Shown in pieces: positions 1-7,429 of a stretch of 64,000 nt of DNA. The position numbers were made by a program, and so were the translations under genes. How positions within the stretch are numbered: position 1 is the first letter of the stretch; every line of letters begins with the position of its first letter. The stretch comes from an uncultured Pelagibacteraceae bacterium (GTDB taxonomy: Bacteria > Pseudomonadota > Alphaproteobacteria > Pelagibacterales > Pelagibacteraceae). The DNA lies in the NCBI GenBank assembly GCA_902581445.1, contig CACHOG010000001.1, positions 248,001 through 312,000 of the forward strand, written 5' to 3'. The notes under the pieces were generated by a model. That model was not told the DNA's origin, ran no database searches, and saw only the letters and a program-made list of their open reading frames with translations.

Positions 1-345
1 GAAATGCCACCAATTGGTATTATTAAGTATTTTGCAGAGTCAATGGTTAAATCTAAGACGATTAATTTAAAAGACAAAACTTTTGTTGTTTATACAGATG
101 GAGTGACTGAAGGATATTTAAAAAATGGTCAAGAACTTGGAGCAGAGGGTGTTCAAAAAATAGTTACAGATCTGAAAGATACTACACCAAAAACTATTGT
201 AGATACAATTGCAGAGCAACTTAATTGGGGAGCTGAAAAATTAAGAGATGATATTACATGTCTCGCTTTAGATTTAAAAAATACAGAATTATTAAAACCA
301 ATTAAGAAAAAAAAGCCGGTAATTGGGGAAAAAAATAACAAGTAA
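1..345 (+). CDS. PP2C/SpoIIE-type serine phosphatase, C-terminal fragment
   Basis: This is the tail of a gene that enters from the left edge: the frame is open from base 1, so the first ATG (base 4) is probably internal. Visible motifs are YTDGVTEG and, about 45 residues later, RDDITCLAL. In the PPM/SpoIIE (RsbU-like) phosphatase family these aspartates bind the catalytic metals. Such enzymes dephosphorylate serine on anti-sigma antagonists or other signalling proteins. The last 20 residues are a lysine-rich tail outside the fold. Any N-terminal sensor domain (HAMP, GAF or response-regulator receiver) lies outside the window, so the stimulus is unknown. Confidence 0.8.
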   Translation, partial: EMPPIGIIKYFAESMVKSKTINLKDKTFVVYTDGVTEGYLKNGQELGAEGVQKIVTDLKDTTPKTIVDTIAEQLNWGAEKLRDDITCLALDLKNTELLKPIKKKKPVIGEKNNK

Positions 346-394
346 AATAAACTCAAATTGGTTTATGAAAATTTTTCTTTAACTTTTTTTTATA

Positions 395-400
395 TATAAT
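395..400 (+). promoter_or_regulatory. Possible -10 box (TATAAT) for the small lipoprotein gene
   Basis: A perfect TATAAT lies 24 bases before the ATG at 424, in an otherwise T-rich 78-base gap. No good -35 is seen at 17 bases. The start has an AGGGA ribosome-binding site at about 416-420. Such AT-rich DNA produces chance -10 boxes, so this is tentative. Confidence 0.3.
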
Positions 401-423
401 ATTAATAATTTAATTAGGGAAGC

Positions 424-738
424 ATGAGAAAATTACTTGTTATATTATTAGCTGTTTTATTTTTAAATGGATGTGCGCAAACAACATCATTAGTAGGTCC
501 TACTTATACAATGGTAAAAACAGGCAACATTATTCAAGCAGGTACATCTGTAGCAACTTCATATGGAGTTAAACATACATTAGGAAAGTCTCCATCAGAA
601 TTTGTTTTATCATTAGCAAAAGAAAAAAGTCAGTCGAGAGAATGCCAAACATCGCATTCAAGTAGTTTAAGTGCAGTATTTTTTGATACTTTAGATAATT
701 TAGATTGTTTGAGAAATCCCTTTAGTGTTTTAAGATAA
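424..738 (+). CDS. Small predicted lipoprotein, unknown function
   Basis: The 104-residue product begins with a short basic n-region, a hydrophobic core and the lipobox LNGC, so Cys17 should be lipidated and the protein anchored in a membrane. After the cysteine come a Thr/Ser-rich linker, a GNIIQAGTSVATSYGVKHTLGKSPSEF segment seen only in part here (GKSPSEF is the clearest motif), and a Cys/Ser-rich C-terminus. Similar short lipoproteins with a 'gtsvatsy...h..GksptdH' pattern occur in alphaproteobacteria, but I cannot name a function. The stop at 736-738 directly abuts the stop of the convergent glutaredoxin gene. Confidence 0.7.
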   Translation: MRKLLVILLAVLFLNGCAQTTSLVGPTYTMVKTGNIIQAGTSVATSYGVKHTLGKSPSEFVLSLAKEKSQSRECQTSHSSSLSAVFFDTLDNLDCLRNPFSVLR

Positions 739-996
739 CTAATTTCCTAAAATATTTTTTAATTCACCACTTTTTTCTAAAGCTCTAAGTTCTTCGTATC
801 CACCTATATGATTGTCTCCTATAAATATTTGTGGAACAGTTCTTCTTCCATTACTTTTTTTGATCATCTCTTCTCTGATCTTTAAATCATTTCCTATATC
901 AATTTCTTCAAACGATGTGTTGTTTCTTTTAAAAAGTCTTTTTGCTGCATCACAGAATGCACACATAGGGCCAGTATACATAATTATATTTTTCAT
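739..996 (-). CDS. grxC: Glutaredoxin 3 (GrxC-like)
   Basis: An 85-residue single-domain glutaredoxin. It reduces protein disulfides or mixed glutathione disulfides in the cytoplasm. The redox motif is C12-A-F-C15, followed by the glutathione-binding TVPQIFIG segment (cis-proline) and GGYEEL. Length matches GrxC (about 83-87). The usual motif is CPYC; replacing Pro-Tyr by Ala-Phe keeps both cysteines but may shift the redox potential. The gene is read toward the lipoprotein gene and ends one base after it. The next minus-strand gene upstream is the TIGR03643 protein. Confidence 0.92.
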   Translation of the reverse strand: MKNIIMYTGPMCAFCDAAKRLFKRNNTSFEEIDIGNDLKIREEMIKKSNGRRTVPQIFIGDNHIGGYEELRALEKSGELKNILGN

Positions 997-1027
997 AATT
1001 TACATATAACAATTTATAAATTTATTA

Positions 1028-1324
1028 CTAGGTTTGAAAATTGTTTTTATTTATTTTAATTCTGATATTTTTTCTATTGGCTTCAAATTTTTTCCTGTGT
1101 TTTATACTTTTTGAATGAACGCGTTTTCTCCAAAGTCTGAAGGATGATGGTTTAAGAGATTTTCGCATAATTTTAATTACCTCATTTTCTGATTTTCCAG
1201 TTTTGCTCCTAATCTCTTCAAAGGTGATTCTATCTGCCCAGGCTGCCCATATAACCCAATCTGGACTCTCTATTTTTGGCTCAGGATTTTTAACTCTTGT
1301 TTGTGGTCTGTGACTTTTTTTCAT
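1028..1324 (-). CDS. TIGR03643/DUF2805 family protein
   Basis: A 98-residue basic protein. Residues 20-55 carry the family hallmark, SPDWVIWAAWADRITFEEI followed by GKSENEVIKIMRKSLKPSSF, which reads as a small helix-turn-helix-like unit. The C-terminal third is almost entirely Lys/Arg/Asn, suggesting nucleic-acid contact. Known members have no experimentally assigned role to my knowledge; binding of DNA or RNA is inference only. The start at 1324 is the only good ATG. The 192-base gap upstream contains an 11-bp inverted repeat that could belong to this gene's leader or to the divergent proC leader. Confidence 0.8.
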   Translation of the reverse strand: MKKSHRPQTRVKNPEPKIESPDWVIWAAWADRITFEEIRSKTGKSENEVIKIMRKSLKPSSFRLWRKRVHSKSIKHRKKFEANRKNIRIKINKNNFQT

Positions 1325-1374
1325 AATTTTTTAAACAAATTTGATTAAATCATTAATGAAATTTTTATACCATG

Positions 1375-1383
1375 TGTTATACT
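1375..1383 (+). promoter_or_regulatory. Extended -10 promoter candidate (TGTTATACT)
   Basis: TG-T-TATACT matches the extended -10 consensus TGnTATAAT with one change. The predicted start of transcription (about 1389-1391) falls exactly at the foot of the inverted repeat 1388-1437, so a transcript toward proC would begin with that hairpin. No clear -35 is present, as is usual for extended -10 promoters. Confidence 0.4.
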
Positions 1384-1387
1384 GATC

Positions 1388-1437
1388 CTAGATAGTCCTA
1401 TCTAGCCATCTTTAGCTCCCGGTTTTATAGGACTATC
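1388..1437. promoter_or_regulatory. Two overlapping, mutually exclusive hairpins in the proC/TIGR03643 intergenic region
   Basis: An 11-base perfect inverted repeat (GATAGTCCTAT at 1391-1401, ATAGGACTATC at 1427-1437) encloses a 25-base loop. The left arm also sits inside a second perfect palindrome: CTAGATAG (1388-1395), two bases, CTATCTAG (1398-1405). Both cannot form at once, as in an attenuator or switch. The loop (CTAGCC...GCTCCCGG) is richer in GC than the flanks. It lies between divergent genes, so either strand could carry the RNA. It does not match a riboswitch class I can recognise. A leader RNA, small RNA or protein-binding site are all possible. Confidence 0.5.
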
Positions 1438-1516
1438 CACATTTTTCAGTAATTCAACTTCCCATTTTTTTACTAATTAGAAATTTTTGGTGTAATAATA
1501 ATGTTATCAATTTTTT

Positions 1517-2287
1517 ATGAAACTAGGATTTATAGGTACAGGAAATATTTCATCAGATGTCATCACTGGTATTTGTAGATCTAATTTAAAATTTAAACAA
1601 ATAATGATTTCCCCTAGAAATAAAAATAAAGCAAAAAAATTAGAAAAAAAATTTAAAAAAGTAAAAATAGCAAAAAATAATCAGGAAGTTGTAAATAAAT
1701 CTGACTGGATATTTATCGGAGTTCTACCCAAGGTTGCTAATCAAATATTACCTAATTTAAATTTTAGACAAAATCAAACAGTTATAAGTTTCGTTGCAAC
1801 TTTGAATCTGTATAAACTAAAAAAAAAAATTAAACGTAAAATAAATTTAGTAAGAGCAATACCTATGCCACCGATATCTCTAGGACTAGGTCCGATTGTA
1901 ATCTGTCCACCAAACGCAAAAGTTAAGAATTTTTTTAATAAAGTTGGAACTAGTATTGAAATTAAAAATGAAAAATTATCTAATAATTTTTGGGCTATTT
2001 CAGGAACAATGGCAGCATTTTATGAAACTTTAAAAAATTTATCAGACTGGCTAGTAAAAAAGAAAACTAATAGAAAAAAAGCGCAAGAATATATAACTTC
2101 GCTTTATTTTGCTTTAGCTGGCTTAGCATTAGAAAACTCTGATAAAAATATGAAAAAATTTGTTTCTGACTCCCAAACTCCCGGAGGATTAAATTGGCAA
2201 GGAGTAAATCAATTAAGAAAAGCTGGCTATTATAAATTGTTACAGAGTTCTCTAAATAATTTATTAAAAAGATTAAACAAATCTTAA
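1517..2287 (+). CDS. proC: Pyrroline-5-carboxylate reductase (ProC family)
   Basis: A 256-residue NAD(P)H-dependent reductase that makes proline from pyrroline-5-carboxylate. The N-terminus has the Rossmann motif GFIGTGNIS (residues 4-12), then an FIGVLPKVA strand typical of the family. Near residues 115-125 is RAIPMPPISLGLG, where the usual motif is R-x-M-P-N; the Asn is replaced. The C-terminal dimerisation domain has SDSQTPGGLNWQGV in the place of the usual SPGGTT-A-GL signature. These changes mean a related substrate is possible. The product is Lys/Asn-rich, like its neighbours. The livG start follows after 3 bases, so the genes are probably cotranscribed. Confidence 0.75.
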   Translation: MKLGFIGTGNISSDVITGICRSNLKFKQIMISPRNKNKAKKLEKKFKKVKIAKNNQEVVNKSDWIFIGVLPKVANQILPNLNFRQNQTVISFVATLNLYKLKKKIKRKINLVRAIPMPPISLGLGPIVICPPNAKVKNFFNKVGTSIEIKNEKLSNNFWAISGTMAAFYETLKNLSDWLVKKKTNRKKAQEYITSLYFALAGLALENSDKNMKKFVSDSQTPGGLNWQGVNQLRKAGYYKLLQSSLNNLLKRLNKS

Positions 2288-2290
2288 TTT

Positions 2291-3067
2291 ATGCAGCAAA
2301 ACACAAATATTTTGCAAGTTAATGGTCTTTCAAAATATTTTGGAGGTTTAGCTGCAGTATCAAATTGCACACTTAATATTAAAAAAGGTTCTATCACAGG
2401 AATAATTGGACCCAATGGTTCAGGAAAGACAACATTATTCAATTTAATTGCCGGTAATTTAAAACCAAACCAAGGTAAGGTTTTATTCAATAATGATGAT
2501 ATTACTGGAGTTCCTGCTTACGAGCTTTTTTCAAAAGGTATATTAAGAACATTTCAAATAGCTCATGAATTTACAAATCTTACTGTATTAGAAAATTTGA
2601 TGATGGTACCTGGAAATCAAACAGGGGAAAAATTAATGAAAGTTTTAATGAGTTCCAAAATTATTAAATTAGAAGAAGAAGAAATTAAAAACAAAGCATT
2701 AGAGGTTGCTGAATTTTTGAACTTGAAGCATTTATCAAATGAGTTAGCAGGCAACTTATCTGGAGGTCAAAAAAAACTTTTAGAACTTGGAAGAACTATG
2801 ATGGTGGATGCTAATCTAGTTTTATTAGATGAGGTTGGTGCAGGAGTAAATAGAACACTATTAAAAGATTTAGGAACCGCAATACTCAGACTAAATAAAG
2901 AAAGAGGGTATACTTTTTGTATGATTGAACATGATATGGATTTCATAAGCCGAATGTGTGATCCTGTTATCGTGATGTCTGAAGGCTCTGTTTTATTTGA
3001 AGGCACATCTGATGAAGTTAAAAAAAATGATAAAGTAATTGATAGTTATTTAGGGAGAAGAAAATAA
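2291..3067 (+). CDS. livG: Branched-chain/neutral amino acid ABC transporter ATPase LivG
   Basis: One of two cytoplasmic ATPases that power HAAT-family import. Visible are Walker A GPNGSGKT (residues 40-47), the signature LSGGQ (156-160), Walker B LVLLDE with catalytic Glu181, and the switch histidine in MIEHDMDF. The long LivG-type segment between Walker A and the signature (ILRTFQIAHEFTNLTVLENL) separates it from LivF. At 258 residues it is of normal size. It follows proC by 3 bases and abuts livF without a gap (TAA then ATG). The amino-acid class transported cannot be read from the ATPase; urea and amide transporters share this architecture. Confidence 0.9.
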   Translation: MQQNTNILQVNGLSKYFGGLAAVSNCTLNIKKGSITGIIGPNGSGKTTLFNLIAGNLKPNQGKVLFNNDDITGVPAYELFSKGILRTFQIAHEFTNLTVLENLMMVPGNQTGEKLMKVLMSSKIIKLEEEEIKNKALEVAEFLNLKHLSNELAGNLSGGQKKLLELGRTMMVDANLVLLDEVGAGVNRTLLKDLGTAILRLNKERGYTFCMIEHDMDFISRMCDPVIVMSEGSVLFEGTSDEVKKNDKVIDSYLGRRK

Positions 3068-3775
3068 ATGGCATTTTTTGAGGGAAGTAAAATGACAGCA
3101 GGATATGGAGATGGTCCAGATATTATTAGCTCTTGTACAATAAATGTTGATAAGGGAGAGATTGTTGCAATCTTAGGTCCCAATGGAGCAGGCAAGTCAA
3201 CAGCGATGAAAACTATGCTTGGACTACTTAATCTAAAATCTGGCAGTGTTTTGATTAATGGTGAGGACATCACAAATTTGTCACCACAAGACAGAGTCAA
3301 AAAAGGAATATCTTTTGTTCCTCAAAGTAAAAATGTATTTGCTGAGTTGACTGTAAAGGAGAATTTAGAAGTGGGTGCTTTTTTAAGAACGGATAAATTG
3401 GATAAAATCCTAAATGATATTTATGACTTATTTCCTATTTTAGAGGAGAAACAATCACAAATAGTTGGAGAGCTATCAGGTGGTCAAAGACAACAGGTTG
3501 CACTTGGACGTGCATTGATGATTAAGCCTTCAGTATTAATGTTAGACGAACCTACAGCTGGTGTATCTCCAATTGTGATGGATGAGTTATTTGAACATAT
3601 CATTAAAGTAAAAAAAACTAATGTTGCAATAATAATGGTAGAACAAAATGCTAAACAGGCTCTAAGTATTTCTGATAGAGGTTATGTTTTAGTAACAGGT
3701 CAAAACAAGTTTGAGGGATCAGGCAACGAACTTTTAAATGATCCAGAAGTTAGAAGATCTTTTTTAGGAGCTTAA
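3068..3775 (+). CDS. livF: Branched-chain/neutral amino acid ABC transporter ATPase LivF
   Basis: Second ATPase of the importer, 235 residues, the usual LivF length. Walker A GPNGAGKS (37-44), Q-loop in VPQSKNVFAELTVKENL, signature ELSGGQRQQ (135-143), Walker B LMLDEP (157-162) and the switch region VEQNA, where LivF proteins characteristically have Gln instead of His, are all present. It dimerises with LivG beneath LivH/LivM. The ATG immediately follows the livG stop, and its own stop is followed directly by the livH ATG, so the four transporter genes form one tight translational unit. Confidence 0.93.
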   Translation: MAFFEGSKMTAGYGDGPDIISSCTINVDKGEIVAILGPNGAGKSTAMKTMLGLLNLKSGSVLINGEDITNLSPQDRVKKGISFVPQSKNVFAELTVKENLEVGAFLRTDKLDKILNDIYDLFPILEEKQSQIVGELSGGQRQQVALGRALMIKPSVLMLDEPTAGVSPIVMDELFEHIIKVKKTNVAIIMVEQNAKQALSISDRGYVLVTGQNKFEGSGNELLNDPEVRRSFLGA

Positions 3776-4786
3776 ATGGATTTTATAAATGCAATTGTAT
3801 TACTTTTAAATTACACAGTAATTCCAGCGCTTACATATGGATCCCAGCTAGCATTAGGTGCGATATTTGTAACGTTAGTCTACGGTATTTTAAGGTTTGC
3901 TAATTTTGCAACTGGGGACATGATGTCATTTGGAACAATGGTTGCTGTACTTATAACATTTTATTTTCAATCTTTAGGAATTAGTTTTGGTTTTTTGCCT
4001 ACTGCCTTACTAACAATACCACCCGCGGTTTTAGCGATGATTTTTTACATGTTATTTATTGATAAGTTTGTATTCAGTTATTATCGAGTTAAAAAAAGCC
4101 CACCTGTTCAATTAGCGATGGTAAGCGTTGGTGTAATGTTCGTTACACAAGCAATAATAAGGATAATTATAGGACCATTTGACAGAAGATTTTTTGATGG
4201 GGAAAAATTCATTTTAAAAGCTAATGAATTTAAGGAAATGACTGGGTTAAATGAAGGTTTAACAATCAAATCTACCCAAGCAATAACAATTTTTGTTACG
4301 GTTCTTGTAGTTTCAATAATGTTTTGGTTTTTAAATAGAACTAAAACTGGAACAAGCATGAGAGCTTACTCTGACAATGAAGACTTAGCTTTACTCTCTG
4401 GGATAGATCCAAAAAAGGTTGTTTTAATCACTTGGATTATTGCAGGTATCCTAGCAACTATTGGTGGAGTACTTTATGGTTTAGATAAGAGTTACAGACC
4501 TTTTGTTTATTTTAATAATATGTTGCCAATTTTTGCAGCAGCCATTGTTGGTGGAATTGGAAATCCATTTGGAGCTTTTCTTGGAGGCTATGTAATTGCA
4601 TTTGCAGAAATTTTAGTTACTTATGCTTATAAAAAATTTTTTGCATATTTATTGCCAGAATTCATGGAACCAGATTCCCTTATGCAATTATTATCAACCG
4701 ACTATAAATTTGCAGTATCATTTTCTATTTTAGTGATTGTGTTACTATTTAGACCATCAGGAATATTTAAGGGTAAAACTCTATGA
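3776..4786 (+). CDS. livH: Branched-chain amino acid ABC transporter permease LivH
   Basis: A 336-residue integral membrane protein with about eight hydrophobic helices. Family features include the N-terminal ALTYGSQLALGAIFVTLVYG segment, GILRFANFATGD and, near residues 225-270, IAGILATIGGVLYGLD and PIFAAAIVGGIGNPFGAFLG. The latter glycine-rich loop is the EAA-like motif that contacts the ATPases in LivH proteins. It is slightly longer than E. coli LivH (308) because of an insertion around residues 85-165 containing a charged periplasmic loop. It overlaps livM by 4 bases (ATGA), indicating translational coupling. Confidence 0.92.
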   Translation: MDFINAIVLLLNYTVIPALTYGSQLALGAIFVTLVYGILRFANFATGDMMSFGTMVAVLITFYFQSLGISFGFLPTALLTIPPAVLAMIFYMLFIDKFVFSYYRVKKSPPVQLAMVSVGVMFVTQAIIRIIIGPFDRRFFDGEKFILKANEFKEMTGLNEGLTIKSTQAITIFVTVLVVSIMFWFLNRTKTGTSMRAYSDNEDLALLSGIDPKKVVLITWIIAGILATIGGVLYGLDKSYRPFVYFNNMLPIFAAAIVGGIGNPFGAFLGGYVIAFAEILVTYAYKKFFAYLLPEFMEPDSLMQLLSTDYKFAVSFSILVIVLLFRPSGIFKGKTL

Positions 4787-6153
4787 TGCAACACAAAAAT
4801 ATTATTGCTGCTTACTCAATAATGATATTATTGATTATTGCTGTTGGAGTACTACAGTCATGGACTATAGCTCTTACAATTTTAAATTATTGTTTAATAT
4901 CTGCTGTAATGACAATAGGGGCAAATATTCAATGGGGTTATGCTGGTCTAATTAATTTTGGAATTATGGGTTACACCGCCCTAGGAGGTTTGGCGGCAGT
5001 TTTAGTAAATGTGCCACCTGTTAAAGAAGCTTGGAAAGCTGGAGGATCAGGTATGGTTGTTTCTTTAATTCTTATAATATCTGGTGTTTATATAATCCGT
5101 ACAGTTCTAAGAAAATTCGAAAATTCAAAAAAAAGAAATTATATAGTTGCTGCAATTATTATTATAGGTTTTGTAATCGTAAGATATATTTCTGGTCCAG
5201 CAATTGAAAATATAGAAGCTATTGACCCAGCCAAAACAGGGTTTCTTGGTGGATTAGGTTTACCAATAATTTTCTCATGGATAGTTGGTGGTTTATTTGC
5301 TGCAGGTATAGCTTTCATAGTTGGTAAAATTGCACTTGGACTAAGAGCAGACTATTTAGCGATAGCAACTTTACTTATAGCTGAAATTATAGTTTCAATA
5401 ATTAAACATGAGGATTGGTTAGCAAGAGGTGTAAAAAATGTTATTGGTTTAAAAAGACCGGTTCCTTACGAAGTTGATTTACAAGGCTCAACATGGTTTA
5501 TAGATTTAGTAGAAAAATTTCATTCAAAAAAATTAGATGTAATAACCTCCTTGACTGAAAGACAAGATGTTTTAAATCAATTAGTAATTGATGCATCTTC
5601 AGTTTACGTAAAATTGTGTCTTGCAGGTCTATTTTTGACCGTTGTAATAATTTTATTAATTCTTACTCAAAAAGCATTGTATTCACCTTGGGGAAGAAAG
5701 ATGAGAGCTATAAGAGATAATGAAGTGGCTGCAAATGCAATGGGAAAAAATGTAGTCAAAGAACATTTATTAATATTTATTTTGGGTTCAGCAATAGTTG
5801 GAATAGCTGGTGCTATGATGGTTACAAATGATGGCTTATTCACACCGGGTAGTTATAGACCTATGAGATACACATTTGTAATATGGGTAATGGTTATTGT
5901 AGGTGGTACTGGTAATAATTTTGGTGCAATTCTTGGTGGTTTTGTTGTTTGGTTTTTATGGGTAGAAGCTGCACCAATTGCTCTATTTTTTATTAATTTT
6001 TTTACTGCACACCTAGAAGAAACTAATGCAGTTAAACAACATTTAATTCAAAGTGCTGCATATTTTAGATTCTTACTAGTTGGAATTGGACTTTTGATTA
6101 TAATGAGATACCGTCCCAAAGGATTAATACCAGAGAAAATAAATATTAAATAA
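4783..6153 (+). CDS. livM: Branched-chain amino acid ABC transporter permease LivM
   Basis: Partner permease of LivH, 456 residues, long for LivM (often 320-430). Recognisable are GANIQWGYAGLINFGIMGY near residue 50, LGLRADYLAIATLLIAEI near 190, the WGRKMRAIRDNEVAANAMG cytoplasmic loop near 300, and MVIVGGTGNNFGAILGG near 375. Two added segments, one of extra membrane helices (about 85-150) and one soluble helical insert (about 225-275), account for the length. The start overlaps the livH stop by ATGA. Three bases after the stop begins a 23-codon ORF that leads into the MFS gene. Confidence 0.9.
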   Translation: MMQHKNIIAAYSIMILLIIAVGVLQSWTIALTILNYCLISAVMTIGANIQWGYAGLINFGIMGYTALGGLAAVLVNVPPVKEAWKAGGSGMVVSLILIISGVYIIRTVLRKFENSKKRNYIVAAIIIIGFVIVRYISGPAIENIEAIDPAKTGFLGGLGLPIIFSWIVGGLFAAGIAFIVGKIALGLRADYLAIATLLIAEIIVSIIKHEDWLARGVKNVIGLKRPVPYEVDLQGSTWFIDLVEKFHSKKLDVITSLTERQDVLNQLVIDASSVYVKLCLAGLFLTVVIILLILTQKALYSPWGRKMRAIRDNEVAANAMGKNVVKEHLLIFILGSAIVGIAGAMMVTNDGLFTPGSYRPMRYTFVIWVMVIVGGTGNNFGAILGGFVVWFLWVEAAPIALFFINFFTAHLEETNAVKQHLIQSAAYFRFLLVGIGLLIIMRYRPKGLIPEKINIK

Positions 6154-6156
6154 TTT

Positions 6157-6228
6157 ATGTTTTTTTACATTCTAACAGGCATTGCAATCGGGATTATTAT
6201 TTATCTGGGAGATAAATACATATTTTAA
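6157..6228 (+). CDS. Tiny predicted membrane peptide, 23 residues
   Basis: A short ORF fills the 74-base gap between livM and the MFS gene. It begins MFFYILTGIAIGIIIYLG and ends DKYIF: one hydrophobic helix with a short charged tail, a typical single-span small protein. Its TAA shares bases with the next ATG (TAATG at 6226-6230), the coupling pattern used by real genes here. No clear Shine-Dalgarno sequence precedes it, so coupling from livM, whose stop is 3 bases upstream, would be needed. It may be a transporter-associated small subunit or only a coupling leader. Function unknown. Confidence 0.45.
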   Translation: MFFYILTGIAIGIIIYLGDKYIF

Positions 6229-7412
6229 TGAATAAAAATCTTATTTTACTAACATTAAGTCAGATATTTAGTTTTACAGCAGCTCCAGTTACTGTTTTTT
6301 TAAGTGGAATTATAGGATCTCAAATAAGTCCTATGAAATCATTAGCGACTTTACCTATGTCAATCTCTGTTGTTGGAATAGCTATTGGTGCAATTGTGGC
6401 TACAAAAATTATGAGCTTAGTAGGAAGAAAACTTGGTTTTATTTATGCATCAATTGGTAATGCATTATTTTCAATTTTGGCAGCTTATTCAATATTTAAT
6501 CAGAATTTTTATATTTTTTGTTTTGCAAACTTTTTTATAGGTATTGGAATGGCCTTTACTCATCAATATCGTTTTGCTGCTGCAGAAAGTGTCACAAAAG
6601 ATATGGCTCCAAAAGCGGTTTCGATATTATTGTTTGGAGGTATCATCTCAGCCTTTTTAGGACCAAGTTTAGCCAACTATTCAAAAGATTTAGTTAGCGA
6701 GAATTTGTACGTAGGGTCATATTTATCTTTAGCAGTTTTAACATTTATACCCACAATTCTTTTTTTGTTTTATGAAAGCAAAACAATTAACAAAGAAAAT
6801 ATTAATTATACTGGAAGAAGTTATTTAGAATTAATTTCTCAACCAAGATTTATTCAAGCGCTAGCAGCATCAGCATTTGGATATGCAATAATGACTTTTT
6901 TAATGACAGCAACACCTATAAGCATGCATGTTATGGAAAAAATGAGTTTAAGTAATACAGGTATTGTAATTCAGTTTCATGTTGCCTCAATGTTTTTGCC
7001 ATCACTTGTAACAGGATATCTAATTAAAAAAATAGGCCATAGCAACGTAATCTATATTGGTATATTTTTTTACAGTATTACTTTATTTATAAGTATTTTT
7101 GATCAAACTTTTTTTAATTATTTGTTTGCTCTTATTTTTTTAGGTATAGGCTGGAATTTTTTGTTTATTTCAGGGACAAGTTTACTTGTGCTTACATACG
7201 AAGAAAAGGAAAAATATAAAGCACAAGGCTTAAATGATTTTATTGTTTACTCAGTTCATGCATTAGGCAGTTTATCAGCAGGAGTATTTATTGCTTTAAC
7301 AAGCTGGAAGATAATGAACTTAATTTGTATTCCTTTTATCATATTAATTATATTAGCAAGTATAAGAGCTGATATATCAAATAAACAAAACCCTAGCGTT
7401 GTAAAACGCTAG
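6228..7412 (+). CDS. MFS transporter
   Basis: A 394-residue protein with about twelve hydrophobic spans in two halves, the layout of the major facilitator superfamily. The loop between spans 2 and 3 has MSLVGRKLGFIYASIGN, matching the MFS G-x-x-x-D/G-R-x-G-R-K type motif in relaxed form. A second-half counterpart is LIKKIGHSNVIYIG. Substrate is unknown; placement after a Liv importer suggests drug-, amino-acid- or metabolite-efflux, but that is inference. The start is coupled to the 23-codon ORF (TAATG). The stop TAG at 7410-7412 lies inside a terminator hairpin, so the last codons are also terminator sequence. Confidence 0.85.
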   Translation: MNKNLILLTLSQIFSFTAAPVTVFLSGIIGSQISPMKSLATLPMSISVVGIAIGAIVATKIMSLVGRKLGFIYASIGNALFSILAAYSIFNQNFYIFCFANFFIGIGMAFTHQYRFAAAESVTKDMAPKAVSILLFGGIISAFLGPSLANYSKDLVSENLYVGSYLSLAVLTFIPTILFLFYESKTINKENINYTGRSYLELISQPRFIQALAASAFGYAIMTFLMTATPISMHVMEKMSLSNTGIVIQFHVASMFLPSLVTGYLIKKIGHSNVIYIGIFFYSITLFISIFDQTFFNYLFALIFLGIGWNFLFISGTSLLVLTYEEKEKYKAQGLNDFIVYSVHALGSLSAGVFIALTSWKIMNLICIPFIILIILASIRADISNKQNPSVVKR

Positions 7413-7418
7413 GGTTTT
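7387..7418. terminator. Bidirectional intrinsic terminator between MFS gene and livJ
   Basis: A perfect 14-bp stem (AAAACCCTAGCGTT at 7387-7400, AACGCTAGGGTTTT at 7405-7418) with a 4-base loop GTAA. The arm ends form T-tracts on both strands, so it can end transcription of both convergent genes. The left arm and part of the right arm encode the C-terminus and stop codon of the MFS protein. Confidence 0.92.
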
Positions 7419-7429
7419 TAAAATAAAAA

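Noticed and set aside
1375-1450. Known riboswitch class (SAM, glycine, preQ1) in the proC leader
   Set aside because: No conserved core motif of these classes could be matched by eye; left as an unassigned hairpin.
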